From NCBI GenBank assembly GCA_964573725.1, contig CAZNLJ010000021.1, positions 26,029 through 90,028 on the forward strand: a DNA stretch of 64,000 nt, in the 5' to 3' direction. Numbering within the stretch: the stretch's first letter is position 1; each line of letters begins with the position of its first letter. The stretch is from UBA6168 sp964573725 (GTDB lineage: Bacteria; Bacteroidota; Bacteroidia; Chitinophagales; Saprospiraceae). Positions 44,336-53,390 of the stretch are shown piece after piece. Below the pieces are notes generated by a model. The model was not told the origin of the DNA. It saw only the letters and a program-made list of their open reading frames with translations, and did not search any database. Both the position numbers and the translations under genes were made by a program.

Positions 44336-44658
44336 ACGATAGCTGCTGTTAATGATGCTTCGGTTCCATGGAATTCCCGTTCCGGGCAAGGTATCGGCGC
44401 CGCGGGCATTCGGGTGGCTAAGTTAGGTAAAAATTCCATTCGGCAAGGGCCAACCTTCGGGGCTGTCGGCAGGATGCCCGTATTGGCGGGACAAACCGCC
44501 GGCCGGCCGGAGCGGCGTCACAAATATGGCCGCGGGAATAAACATTTTTGAGGCAGCCCTGTTTCAAACCCTTGAAATCTTGTGTAACATCATATTTGTT
44601 AGTTTTCGATCGATCGATAAAATAACTCAGCTGGCGGAAGTAACGACTTTGAACGGCG
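44336..44658. other. Divergent intergenic region: T9SS protein / MerR regulator
   Basis: No gene. TAGTTTTC at 44600-44607 is one base off the -7 consensus, with TTG 17 bp upstream (spacing 19 expected). It is followed immediately by the palindrome CGATCGATCGAT (44607-44618), well placed for autoregulation of the MerR gene. Confidence 0.4.
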
Positions 44659-45549
44659 ATGGCAATTTATTCAATCAGCGATTTAGAAAAGCTTTCAGGT
44701 ATAAAAAGCCACACCATCCGGATGTGGGAACAGCGCTATGGTGTGCTCCGGCCCAAGCGTACCGAAACCAATATCCGATATTACGAGGATGCCGACCTGC
44801 AACTGCTCCTGAACATCGCCCTGCTCAACCGCCACGGCTTCAAGATATCCAAGATTGCGGCGATGACCAAGGAAGCGATCGCCGAAAAAGCCAGTACGGT
44901 CAGCGACATCCGGATCGGCCTGGATGCGGAGCTCGACGTCCTCACCCTCTCCGTCATCGAGATGGACGAGTACAAGTTTTCCCGGATCCTCGACAACCAC
45001 ATCGATCAGCTGGGGTTTGAGGAAACCATGCTGCAGGTGATATATCCGTTTATGGAAAAACTCAGCCTGCTCTGGCTGACCGGATCCATCAAGCCGATCC
45101 AGGAAAACTTCATCACCCTGCTCATCCGGAACAAGCTCGTCGCCGCCATCGAACAACTGCCCCTGGAAACCAACAAGAAGTCCCCGCGCTTTCTCCTGTA
45201 CCTGCCCCGGGACGAACAACAGGAGCTCAGCCTCCTTTTCATGCAATTCCTCATCCGAAAGCGGGGATTCCAAGCCGTCAACCTGGGGCCCAACCTCGCC
45301 CTGGTCGACCTGCGTGATGCCTGCCAGATCCTACAGCCCCATTACGTCTTCACCATCCTTTCCGAAACGTTCAACCGGGAACCCGTCCAACGCTACCTGG
45401 AAAACCTGCAACAGGCGGCCCCCGGCAGCCACCTGCTGCTGACAGGCTACCTCGTCGCCGCCCATCCGGTCAAGGTTCCCGACGGGACGACCATCCTCCC
45501 CAGTCTTTTCGATGCCATCTCCTTTGTGGATGCCCTGCGTCCTTCCTGA
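44659..45549 (+). CDS. MerR-family regulator with degenerate cobalamin-binding domain (LitR/CarA-like)
   Basis: A 296-residue regulator. Residues 1-70 are a MerR winged helix (SISDLEKLSGIKSHTIRMWE; RYYEDADLQLLLNIALLNRHG). A helical-bundle domain follows (about 95-180), then a B12-binding-like Rossmann domain (about 185-296). Expected cobalamin ligands are missing: the E-x-H-x-L-G motif of this family reads DEQQELSLLF (His to Gln, Gly to Ser), and the W...EH motif of the bundle reads WLTGSIKPIQENF (His to Asn). It therefore probably does not bind B12 in the CarH manner. Orthologues often control carotenoid genes; no such gene is adjacent. Confidence 0.9.
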   Translation: MAIYSISDLEKLSGIKSHTIRMWEQRYGVLRPKRTETNIRYYEDADLQLLLNIALLNRHGFKISKIAAMTKEAIAEKASTVSDIRIGLDAELDVLTLSVIEMDEYKFSRILDNHIDQLGFEETMLQVIYPFMEKLSLLWLTGSIKPIQENFITLLIRNKLVAAIEQLPLETNKKSPRFLLYLPRDEQQELSLLFMQFLIRKRGFQAVNLGPNLALVDLRDACQILQPHYVFTILSETFNREPVQRYLENLQQAAPGSHLLLTGYLVAAHPVKVPDGTTILPSLFDAISFVDALRPS

Positions 45550-45784
45550 CCCGCAGCAACCCCTTCCGCTTTCTCCTCCCCCGACGATATTTACAGCGGC
45601 AAAAAGGTGTGCAAAGCAATTTTAATCCTCGTCTAATCCAAGTTCACGGACATATGCCGATATTTGTACCACCGAACGGATGAGGGCCGACCTGCATCCG
45701 CCCGTCCCGTCGTTTCCGTTCGGGGCGGCGCCCGCTTGTTCGGCCCAGGAAGTCATCTTATTCCTCCAGGCAAACCCCTGCATC

Positions 45785-48700
45785 ATGCGACTGTCATACG
45801 ACGCTTCCCGGTCCGGTTACGGACCGGAGCCCATCCATCGATGGATATCCACCCTAATCCTCCTGCTGGCCTTGGCCGGCCCTTCCGCCGGCCTCCTCGT
45901 CGCACAGGGCACCCAGGTCAAGAAAGTTGTCCTGCAGGGATTCTGGTGGGACTATTGGAACAACAACTACCCGCACGGCTGGGCCAACTACCTCGCCGAC
46001 CTGGCGCCCCGGCTCCGCACGATGGGCGTGGATGCGGTCTGGATACCCCCCTCCGTCAAGAACAACGGACGGGTCGTCGGTTATGCGCCGTTCGACCATT
46101 ACGACCTGGGGGACAAGTTTCAGAAAGGCAGTGACAGCACCCGCCTCGGGACGAAGGACGAGCTGCTCCGCATGGTCGCCGTGCTGCATGCGAACGGTAT
46201 CGAGGTCATTCAGGACATCGTGCCCAACCACGTCATCGGTGCCGGCAGCGACGATGGCAGCGGCGGCCAGGACCCCGCCGCCCCGGTCGCGCCCTGCACG
46301 GACAACTGGAAAAATTTCAGGTACACTTCCTATGCGTCGCCTGCCACCGACCAATCGGCGGCCGATTACCTGTCCCGGACCGGCCGTTTCCCGAAGAACC
46401 ATCCCAACTTCCACCCCAACCTGGCCCACAGCTGTTCCGCCGGGCTGTGCAACGCCGCCGCCGATGCCTGGTGCTGGCAGGCGTTCGGGCCGGATGTCTG
46501 CTACTACGACGATGCCTACGGGCCCAGCAGCAACGCCGCCTACAACCCCGACCAATCCGCCTACTCCCCTTATCAGAACGGGGGCATCGGCGCCCAAAAC
46601 GGATACATGCGCAAGCATACCCGGGAATGGTTGGTCTGGTATAAGAAACAACTCGGCTTCGACGGCATCCGCATTGATGCCGTCAAGCATTTCCCACCCT
46701 ACGTGTCGGAAGATTTCCTCTACAACCTGCAACAACAGGCCCAATGGGCGAACGGGGGGAACGAAATGTTTTCCGTCGGCGAATGGGTGGGCGGCACCTC
46801 GGAACTCGACGCCTGGTCGGCCGCCGTCCAGGGACGCTCCGGAACCTTTGACTTCAACCTCCGCGCCTTCGATGCCAACGGCGGAATCTACGGCATGATC
46901 CATGGGAACGGCGCCTACGACATGGGCAACCTGCCCGGTGCCCAGCAAGGGTTCCGGTATATCGACAGCAACAGCGTCCGGATCCATCGGACCGTCCCTT
47001 TCGTCAACAATCACGACACCTACCGGCCTACCACCGATTCCCTGGGCAACGTCAACGGCTGGAACAACAGCCAGGAACTCTCCCCCCATGTCGACATCCG
47101 GGAACCCCGGCTCGGCGCCGCCTATGCCGCCATATGCGCCATGGACGGCAATCCGCAGGTTTTTTTCGAGGACCTCTTCAACATCGCCAATACCGGTCGG
47201 CGCTGGACCCACCTGCCCGCCGACAGCACCCAGCTGCCGGTCCACCGGGATCTCGCCAATATCATGCGGTGCCATGGGGCCCTCGGCTTCAAGGCCGGGG
47301 ATTACCGCGTCCCCAGCAACCTGCCGTCGCTCTGGAACAACGTGACCGCCAGCAATAACAACGACGATATACTCGTCATCGAACGCAGCGGCCGGGCCAT
47401 CATCGGGATTACCGACAGCTGGACCACCGACCAGGATGTGTGGGTGGATACCGATTTCCCCATCGGCACCGTCCTGCGCGACCATTCCGGCGGATTCGCC
47501 GCCACCACCACCGTCCTCGGACCTTCCGGCGGCGGGACGGCCAACCGCGTCAACATCAAGGTCCGCGCGGTCGGTTACCCCTCCTTTGCCTATAGCGGCG
47601 ACTACGCCGACCACGGTGCCCATTACCACGGCTATGCCATCTGGGGGCCCGACTCCGTCCAGGTGAACGCCCACCTCAATCCGCCCCTGCCCACCACCCA
47701 GGAGTGGGAGATGGAGGACGACCTCGGCGACAGTCATTGTGCTTCCCTGGGGCAGGGCGGACGGACACCCGGCTACTCCACCCACAGCCGGGTCGTCGGA
47801 AAGATTTTTCCCGAAGGCGGCTCGACCGTCTCCTATACCCTCTATCCGGGGTCGCCGGGCCATCCGCTCCTCCTTTCCTTCCACAACCGGCATGGTGAGA
47901 TGCTCCATGCCGACACCTTGCTGCAGGATTCCCTCGCCGGTGCTTTCGTGCCGGCCGGCACCGGTTGGGTCACCATGAAAATCCGGAACCTGGGCAATGA
48001 CACCCCGGGGCAAAAATGCTGGCTCAAGATGACCTATTCGGCACCCGCGCAATTGCCCGCCGCGCTACCGCCCGCCCGGAACCTTGTCCCGGTCTGGACC
48101 AGCAACGGGGGCTCGGCGGATTGGTCGGATTGCCGGAACTGGGAGGAGGGGCTGTTGCCCGCTTGCCTGGATTCCGTTTGGATTCCCCATCCGACGGATT
48201 ACCTGCCCATACCGGACAGCTGTTTCGCCGGCGTCTTCCTGCCCGGCTATTGTGCACCGCCCCTGCCGGACAGCGTCACGGCCGTCCATCCTGCCTGTCA
48301 GCTCCCTGCGACCGGTAGCCTGACGGTGCAGGCCTCCTCCCTCTTCGACCTCGAGTACAGCATCGACAGCGGGTTGACTTGGCAGGCCGATCCGCATTTC
48401 GGCCAGCTCGGTGCGGGGACCTACCAGGTGGCCGTCCGCTTGGCGGCACGGCCGGACTGCCTGACTTTCTATGCCGGCAACCCGCTGCAACTGGACCTCC
48501 CCCTCGGCTGCTGCCTCTTGCCGGGCTACGAGCTGGCCTGCACCGACGGCCATTTCATAGACGGTTTCTCCCTCGCCGGCTATCAACAGCTGGAGAGCGG
48601 CTGCTCCCCCAACGGGCAGAATCATACCGCATACCCGGACGGCCCCGCTGTCCAGCTGGGAGAAACCTATCCCCTGCTTATCCGATCCGGCAGCCAGCCC

Positions 48701-49147
48701 CTGTATGTGGCGCTGTATATGGACCTGGACCGCAACGGCTCGTTCCTGGACCCGGGAGAGTTCTTCGAACTGGGGTACGTCCCCGGCCAGGATACCCTCA
48801 CGTTCCCGTTCACCATCCCCGCGCATCCGGATACCGGAAGCTACACCATGCGGTTGCGCGGCAGCACCGTTCCCCTGACTGCCGCGGATGGCTGTCAAAC
48901 CGTCCTGCCGGCCGGGGAAACGGAAGATTACCAGCTTAAAATCCATTGTGCCGAAACCCTCACCCTCTCCGCCGCCACCATCGACAGTGGCGTGTATGCG
49001 GCGAACGGCGAGATTTCGGCACAGGGAACCATCGGGGCGGAAGCGGTGGTCGAATTCCGGGCGGGATCTGTCGCTACGCTGCTGGAATCGTTCGAGGTGC
49101 TGCCCGGAGGGGTCCTGACCATCACCCTGGCCGGCTGTTTCCCCTGA
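45785..49147 (+). CDS. Secreted multidomain alpha-amylase (GH13)
   Basis: A 1120-residue protein with an N-terminal signal-anchor-like segment (about residues 21-40). The catalytic barrel has all four GH13 regions: DIVPNH, FDGIRIDAVKH (nucleophile Asp), SVGEW (acid/base Glu) and FVNNHD. It cleaves alpha-1,4-glucans such as starch or glycogen. After an amylase C-domain come beta-rich modules, a GEVED-type domain (LYVALYMDLDRNGSFLDPGE...EDYQLKI) near 970-1050, and a terminal 3-coathanger-stack segment (IDSGVYAANGEISAQG...VEFRAGS). No T9SS type A sorting domain is present. Start at ATG 45785 is chosen to keep the signal segment near the N-terminus; an upstream frame opens at 45680. Confidence 0.9.
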   Translation: MRLSYDASRSGYGPEPIHRWISTLILLLALAGPSAGLLVAQGTQVKKVVLQGFWWDYWNNNYPHGWANYLADLAPRLRTMGVDAVWIPPSVKNNGRVVGYAPFDHYDLGDKFQKGSDSTRLGTKDELLRMVAVLHANGIEVIQDIVPNHVIGAGSDDGSGGQDPAAPVAPCTDNWKNFRYTSYASPATDQSAADYLSRTGRFPKNHPNFHPNLAHSCSAGLCNAAADAWCWQAFGPDVCYYDDAYGPSSNAAYNPDQSAYSPYQNGGIGAQNGYMRKHTREWLVWYKKQLGFDGIRIDAVKHFPPYVSEDFLYNLQQQAQWANGGNEMFSVGEWVGGTSELDAWSAAVQGRSGTFDFNLRAFDANGGIYGMIHGNGAYDMGNLPGAQQGFRYIDSNSVRIHRTVPFVNNHDTYRPTTDSLGNVNGWNNSQELSPHVDIREPRLGAAYAAICAMDGNPQVFFEDLFNIANTGRRWTHLPADSTQLPVHRDLANIMRCHGALGFKAGDYRVPSNLPSLWNNVTASNNNDDILVIERSGRAIIGITDSWTTDQDVWVDTDFPIGTVLRDHSGGFAATTTVLGPSGGGTANRVNIKVRAVGYPSFAYSGDYADHGAHYHGYAIWGPDSVQVNAHLNPPLPTTQEWEMEDDLGDSHCASLGQGGRTPGYSTHSRVVGKIFPEGGSTVSYTLYPGSPGHPLLLSFHNRHGEMLHADTLLQDSLAGAFVPAGTGWVTMKIRNLGNDTPGQKCWLKMTYSAPAQLPAALPPARNLVPVWTSNGGSADWSDCRNWEEGLLPACLDSVWIPHPTDYLPIPDSCFAGVFLPGYCAPPLPDSVTAVHPACQLPATGSLTVQASSLFDLEYSIDSGLTWQADPHFGQLGAGTYQVAVRLAARPDCLTFYAGNPLQLDLPLGCCLLPGYELACTDGHFIDGFSLAGYQQLESGCSPNGQNHTAYPDGPAVQLGETYPLLIRSGSQPLYVALYMDLDRNGSFLDPGEFFELGYVPGQDTLTFPFTIPAHPDTGSYTMRLRGSTVPLTAADGCQTVLPAGETEDYQLKIHCAETLTLSAATIDSGVYAANGEISAQGTIGAEAVVEFRAGSVATLLESFEVLPGGVLTITLAGCFP

Positions 49148-49165
49148 AAAAGCCCGGCAAGGCGC

Positions 49166-50191
49166 TCATTTCACGACCATGGTCCCGTTGGTATTGGCCA
49201 TTTTTTCGATGGTGCCGATGATGCGGCCCAGGGCTTCCGGATACTCGACATAGGCCTGTCGACGGTCGTCATCCCCGAAAATGGCCACGGTGACGACGTG
49301 CTTCCGCAAGCCGTAGGTGATGGACAAGCGCAGCGGTACCGGTGTCGGCGGTTCCGATTTCCGGTCCTCGCAGGCCGGGTCGCCGCAATCATACAGCCTA
49401 TCCATGTCAAAGAACCCCTCCCGCAGGACGTAGGCCGCAAAAGCCTCCAGCTCGTCCCGGCCAATGTCCCGCCGGATGACCAGGAGGGGTTGGTGTTCGC
49501 TTTGAAATTCCCGTACCAACCGCCCGTCCGTCTTGATGCGGATGAAATTCCGGAAGACCGGGTCGATGCCGCCGTAATATCCGCCGCCGTTCAATTCGAC
49601 CTGGATAAGGGGGGCGGGGGCGGCCGGGGGGCCGGGGCGGAGCCGGTCGCGCCTGCGCCAACGGCGCCAGGACCGGGTCAAAGGCTGGTCGGCCAACACG
49701 ACTTCCTCCGTTTCCGCTTCTACCGTGACGGTGGGCAGCTCATTGGCCGGCCTCGAGAAAGGATTGTCGCCGGGAGCCACCCGGACAAAATGGTACTGGT
49801 AGACCCCCTGGCTGTTGCGCTGGGTGAATTCCAGCACCAACATCGTCTCATTCAACACGACCACCTCGAAGCGCTCGACGTGCTGGAACCGGTACGACAG
49901 GGTGCGGCCCTCCATGGACCAGTTTCCGCGCTCCTCCTCCCCTTGCAAGGATTCCCGATAGGTATGGTCGTACCGGAAATACAGAAAAAAGGCATAATCC
50001 CGATCCGCCCGGTGTAGTACGGTATTGGAAGTGGCATGCAAGGTATAGGCATAACGCCAGACGGATTCCATCAGCCTTTGTTCCAGTGGGTTGCCCTCCG
50101 GTTGTCCTGCCAGGTGAAACGGTAACACGGACAGGAAAACGGTCAGCAGCGGTAACAAGGGGCCGGCTGGGCGGAAGCGGGAATTTGCCAT
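49166..50191 (-). CDS. Secreted protein of unknown function
   Basis: A 341-residue protein with a signal peptide (LLPLLTVFLSVLPFHLAGQ). The first part (about 30-140) looks lipocalin-like (YTLHATSNTVLHRADRDYAF; EERGNWSMEGRTLSYRF). A basic low-complexity patch (TRSWRRWRRRDRLRPGPPAAP) splits it from a second beta-rich part with two nearby Cys in YDCGDPACEDR. I do not recognise the second domain. An in-frame ATG at 50218 is an alternative start. It converges on the amylase gene with only 18 bp between stops. Confidence 0.75.
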   Translation of the reverse strand: MANSRFRPAGPLLPLLTVFLSVLPFHLAGQPEGNPLEQRLMESVWRYAYTLHATSNTVLHRADRDYAFFLYFRYDHTYRESLQGEEERGNWSMEGRTLSYRFQHVERFEVVVLNETMLVLEFTQRNSQGVYQYHFVRVAPGDNPFSRPANELPTVTVEAETEEVVLADQPLTRSWRRWRRRDRLRPGPPAAPAPLIQVELNGGGYYGGIDPVFRNFIRIKTDGRLVREFQSEHQPLLVIRRDIGRDELEAFAAYVLREGFFDMDRLYDCGDPACEDRKSEPPTPVPLRLSITYGLRKHVVTVAIFGDDDRRQAYVEYPEALGRIIGTIEKMANTNGTMVVK

Positions 50192-50321
50192 GGGGAGCTG
50201 TTTGTATTTTCCTGCCATGGGGAAAGATGGGTACCGGCCGGGCAAGGCGACGGCCTGCCAATTGCCGGGGGAAGGACCGGACCCAGCTGTTTCCCTACGG
50301 CAGGCTTTTTCCAAAGGTATG

Positions 50322-50352
50322 GCATTACCGTCGACAAAGCAAGGGCGACACG
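50322..50352 (-). promoter_or_regulatory. Promoter of the 49166-50191 gene
   Basis: On the minus strand TACCTTTG (50322-50329) with TTG 20 bp upstream (50350-50352), one base longer than the usual spacer. Start expected near 50315, leaving a leader of about 125 nt. Confidence 0.5.
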
Positions 50353-50418
50353 GCACGTGCGGAACCTGACGGCGAAGGCGCCGCTTTCGGGGAAGCCAGG
50401 CCGGTTCCTGCCGTTCGC

Positions 50419-51537
50419 TCAGTCGGTTTTCCGGTACTGCAGGATGGCCCAGGTGTGAATACCGGCCGCGAAAACGGCCATGACGACAAAATGCCGGCGG
50501 ATATCGTCGAACGTGCTCCCCTTGACCACCACCAGGCGCATCACCTCGATGAAATAGGTGACCGGATTCAGCCGGGCCATCGTCTGCGCCCAGGCAGGCA
50601 TGCTCTCCACCGGTGTGAACAGGCCGCTCATCAGGATGAAAATCATCGTGGAGAAAAAGGCGAGCGACATGGCCTGCTGCTGCGTATCCGAATAGGTGGA
50701 GATGAGGAGACCGATGCCGAGGACGGCCACCAGGTACAGCCCCAGGTAGGCATACAAGAGCAGCAGGCTTCCGGCCGGAACGATACCATATACGATGCGG
50801 GCCACCAGCCCCAACCCCAGGGTAAAGACAACAATACCGATGAGCCAGAAAGGCAGCAGTTTGCCGAGGATGAACTGGTACTTCCGGACCGGGCTGACAT
50901 TGATCTGTTCGATGGTGCCGACTTCCTTCTCCTTGACGATGTTCAGGGCGCACATGTACACCCCGACCATGGTCACCAGGATGGCCAGGATGGCCGGCAC
51001 CATGAAAATCCGGTAATTCATGAAATGGTTGTACCAGAAACGAACGGAAACCGAGATGCCCGTCCCTTGCCGCACCGGAGGGAACAGCCATTCCTCCCGG
51101 ATTTCCCGGTTGAAAGCGGCCAGGATCCTGCCGAGATAGACACCGCCTACGGCGGCTTTCGCCCCGTTGACGGCATGGATGGAAACCGCCAGGGAAGCCC
51201 TTTGTTCCCGCACCATCGACCGCTCGAAACCCGCCGGGACCTCCAGCACCAGGTCCACCCCGTCCCGCTCCAGCAGCCGGAAGCCCTCCGCGTAGACCGG
51301 ACCGACATGCACCGGTGTGAAATAACCGGAGGCGGCGACCTTGGTCAGGAGGGCATGGGAATAGTCCGACCCGTCCTGGTCGATGACAGCCAGCCGGATG
51401 TTCCGGACCTCGTAATCCGCCGCCAGCGGAAATACCAGCAGCTGGACGACCGGCATGAACAGGATCATCAGCAGGATGGCGGGGTTCCGGAATATCTGCC
51501 GGAACTCCTTTTGCAAAAGGTGACGCAAGGTGTTCAT
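50419..51537 (-). CDS. ABC-2 type permease (YbhR-like)
   Basis: A 372-residue permease: one N-terminal helix (LLMILFMPVVQLLVFPLAA), a large periplasmic domain (about 45-170), then five helices (for example MVPAILAILVTMVGVYMCAL and KLLPFWLIGIVVFTLGLGLVAR). It begins QKEFRQIFRNPAIL, as expected for ABC-2 exporters, and overlaps the upstream permease by ATGA. Last gene of the efflux operon. Confidence 0.92.
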   Translation of the reverse strand: MNTLRHLLQKEFRQIFRNPAILLMILFMPVVQLLVFPLAADYEVRNIRLAVIDQDGSDYSHALLTKVAASGYFTPVHVGPVYAEGFRLLERDGVDLVLEVPAGFERSMVREQRASLAVSIHAVNGAKAAVGGVYLGRILAAFNREIREEWLFPPVRQGTGISVSVRFWYNHFMNYRIFMVPAILAILVTMVGVYMCALNIVKEKEVGTIEQINVSPVRKYQFILGKLLPFWLIGIVVFTLGLGLVARIVYGIVPAGSLLLLYAYLGLYLVAVLGIGLLISTYSDTQQQAMSLAFFSTMIFILMSGLFTPVESMPAWAQTMARLNPVTYFIEVMRLVVVKGSTFDDIRRHFVVMAVFAAGIHTWAILQYRKTD

Positions 51538-52640
51538 GCCAGACGAGTCTTGAAGTTGCGAATGCTCAGGGCCAGGAGGAAAACCGTCATGGCGGCCAGC
51601 ACGGCCGTTTCCTTCCAAACGGCCGCAAAACCGAGGCCCTTGACCATGATGTCCTTCACAATGACATAGTACCACTTCGACGGGAGGAGATTGGAAACCA
51701 CCTGCAGGGGTAGGGGCATGTTCTCCAAGGGGAACATGAACCCGGTCAGCAGGATAGTCGGCAGGAGCATGCCCATCAACGATATCAGCATCGCCGTCTG
51801 TTGGGAAGCGGTGAGGTTGGAAATCAACAGGCCGAGAGAGAGCGCGGTGAGGATCATCAGGGTGCTTTCGGCGACCAGGAGCAGGAGGCTGCCCCGCACC
51901 GGCAGGTCCAGCACCTGGATGCTCAGCAACAGGATGACACCGAGATTGACCAGCGACAGGGCGAGGTAGGGGACCGCCTTGGCCAGGATGACCCACACCG
52001 GATGGAAGGGGGAGACGAGGAGCACCTCCATGGTACCCTGCTCCTTTTCCCGGACGATGGAAACGGAAGTCATCAGCACGCAGACCAACAACAGCACCAG
52101 GGCCATCACCCCGGGGACGAAGTTCGTCACTCCCCGCAGGGACGGGTTGTACACCATGCGGGTTTCCAGGCGGACATCATAGGGCGGCCCGGTGCCGTCC
52201 CGTACCTCCCGCTGGAAATCCATGATGATGTGGGTAAGGTAATTGGCGAGGGTATTGGCGGTGTTCGGGTCGGCGGCATCGGCGATGAGCTGGAGGTCGG
52301 CCCTACCTTCCCGAAGCAGGGAGGTACCGAAACCGGGAGGAAAGACCAGGGCCAGTTTGGCTTCCCCCCGCCGGAAGCCACGCGCCGCTGCCGTCGGGTC
52401 CGTCCCGACGGAGACCAGGTCGAAATGGCTGCTGGCGGCGACCCGGTCGGTCAGGCGGCGGGACCAGGCATCGTGGGCGTGGTCCACCACTACCACCCCG
52501 GCATGCCGGATTTCATTCGTCAGGGCGAACCCGAAGAGGAGGATTTGCGCCACGGGAAGCCCGAACAGCAAGAGCAGGGTCTTCTTGTCCCGGAAGACGT
52601 GGATGAACTCCTTGTGGACGAAAAGCAGGAATTGCTGCAT
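51534..52640 (-). CDS. ABC-2 type permease (YbhS-like)
   Basis: A 368-residue permease of the same layout: FVHKEFIHVFRDKKTLLLLF start, periplasmic loop, then helices including VMALVLLLVCVLMTSVSIVREKEQGTMEVLL, whose REKEQGT loop is the conserved cytoplasmic coupling segment. It begins 3 bp after the ATPase stop and ends in the ATGA overlap with its partner permease. The two permeases presumably form a heterodimer. Confidence 0.92.
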   Translation of the reverse strand: MQQFLLFVHKEFIHVFRDKKTLLLLFGLPVAQILLFGFALTNEIRHAGVVVVDHAHDAWSRRLTDRVAASSHFDLVSVGTDPTAAARGFRRGEAKLALVFPPGFGTSLLREGRADLQLIADAADPNTANTLANYLTHIIMDFQREVRDGTGPPYDVRLETRMVYNPSLRGVTNFVPGVMALVLLLVCVLMTSVSIVREKEQGTMEVLLVSPFHPVWVILAKAVPYLALSLVNLGVILLLSIQVLDLPVRGSLLLLVAESTLMILTALSLGLLISNLTASQQTAMLISLMGMLLPTILLTGFMFPLENMPLPLQVVSNLLPSKWYYVIVKDIMVKGLGFAAVWKETAVLAAMTVFLLALSIRNFKTRLA

Positions 52641-52643
52641 GAT

Positions 52644-53390
52644 TCAATCGGCTTGTCTGGTGGCGCGTCGGGCCAGGGTGATGAAGACGGCTTCCATGTT
52701 GTCGGCATCAAAGCGTTGCTTCAGCTGCCGGGGCGTCCCCAGGGCCTCCACCTTCCCGTCGACCATGATGGAAACCCGATGGCAGTAGGCCGCCTCGTCC
52801 ATGTAATGGGTGGTGAGGAATACGGTGATGCCCCGGTCGGCAGCGGCGTAGATGAGGTCCCAGAACTGTCGGCGGGTGATGGGGTCCACCCCGCCGGTCG
52901 GTTCGTCGAGGAAAACGATTTGGGGCTCATGGAAAATGGCCACCGAGAAGGCCAGTTTTTGTTTCCAGCCCAGGGGCAGGGAGCCGACCAGCTGGTCGGC
53001 GACCGGCTCGATGCCCAATTGACCGAGCAGGGTTTCTCCCCGTCGGCGGACCTGTGCCGCCGGCAATCCGTAGATACCACCGTAAAAGCGGATGTTTTCG
53101 CGGACGGTCAGGTCCTCGTAGAGGGAGAATTGCTGGCTCATGTAGCCGATTTTCCGTTTGATCGATTCGGTCTGCCGGTAAATGTCGAATCCGGCGATGG
53201 TGGCGGAGCCGGCGGTAGGTCGGGACAAGCCGCAGAGCATCCGCATGGCGGTCGTCTTGCCGGCACCGTTCGCGCCCAGGAACCCGAAGATTTCCCCGCG
53301 GCCGACATCGAAACTGATCCGGTCCACTGCGGTGAACCCGCCGAACCGTTTGGTCAGTGCCCGGACCGAAATGACTGGTTGTTCTTTCAT
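52644..53390 (-). CDS. ABC transporter ATPase (YbhF C-half-like)
   Basis: A 248-residue nucleotide-binding protein with Walker A GFLGANGAGKTTAMRML and Walker B IVFLDEPTGGVDPITR. Its signature motif reads LPLGWKQKLA in place of LSGGxxQ, a departure in the LSGG segment. ATG 53390 overlaps the previous ATPase stop (ATGA), which supports this start over the TTG-type upstream frame. With the next ATPase it would form an asymmetric pair with one weak catalytic site. Confidence 0.92.
   Translation of the reverse strand: MKEQPVISVRALTKRFGGFTAVDRISFDVGRGEIFGFLGANGAGKTTAMRMLCGLSRPTAGSATIAGFDIYRQTESIKRKIGYMSQQFSLYEDLTVRENIRFYGGIYGLPAAQVRRRGETLLGQLGIEPVADQLVGSLPLGWKQKLAFSVAIFHEPQIVFLDEPTGGVDPITRRQFWDLIYAAADRGITVFLTTHYMDEAAYCHRVSIMVDGKVEALGTPRQLKQRFDADNMEAVFITLARRATRQAD

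Noticed and set aside
41567..44551. A 994-codon plus-strand open frame
   Set aside because: It lies opposite the T9SS protein, whose signal peptide, repeats and sorting domain are clear. High GC with Bacteroidota codon use leaves long antisense frames open; this one has no domain features.
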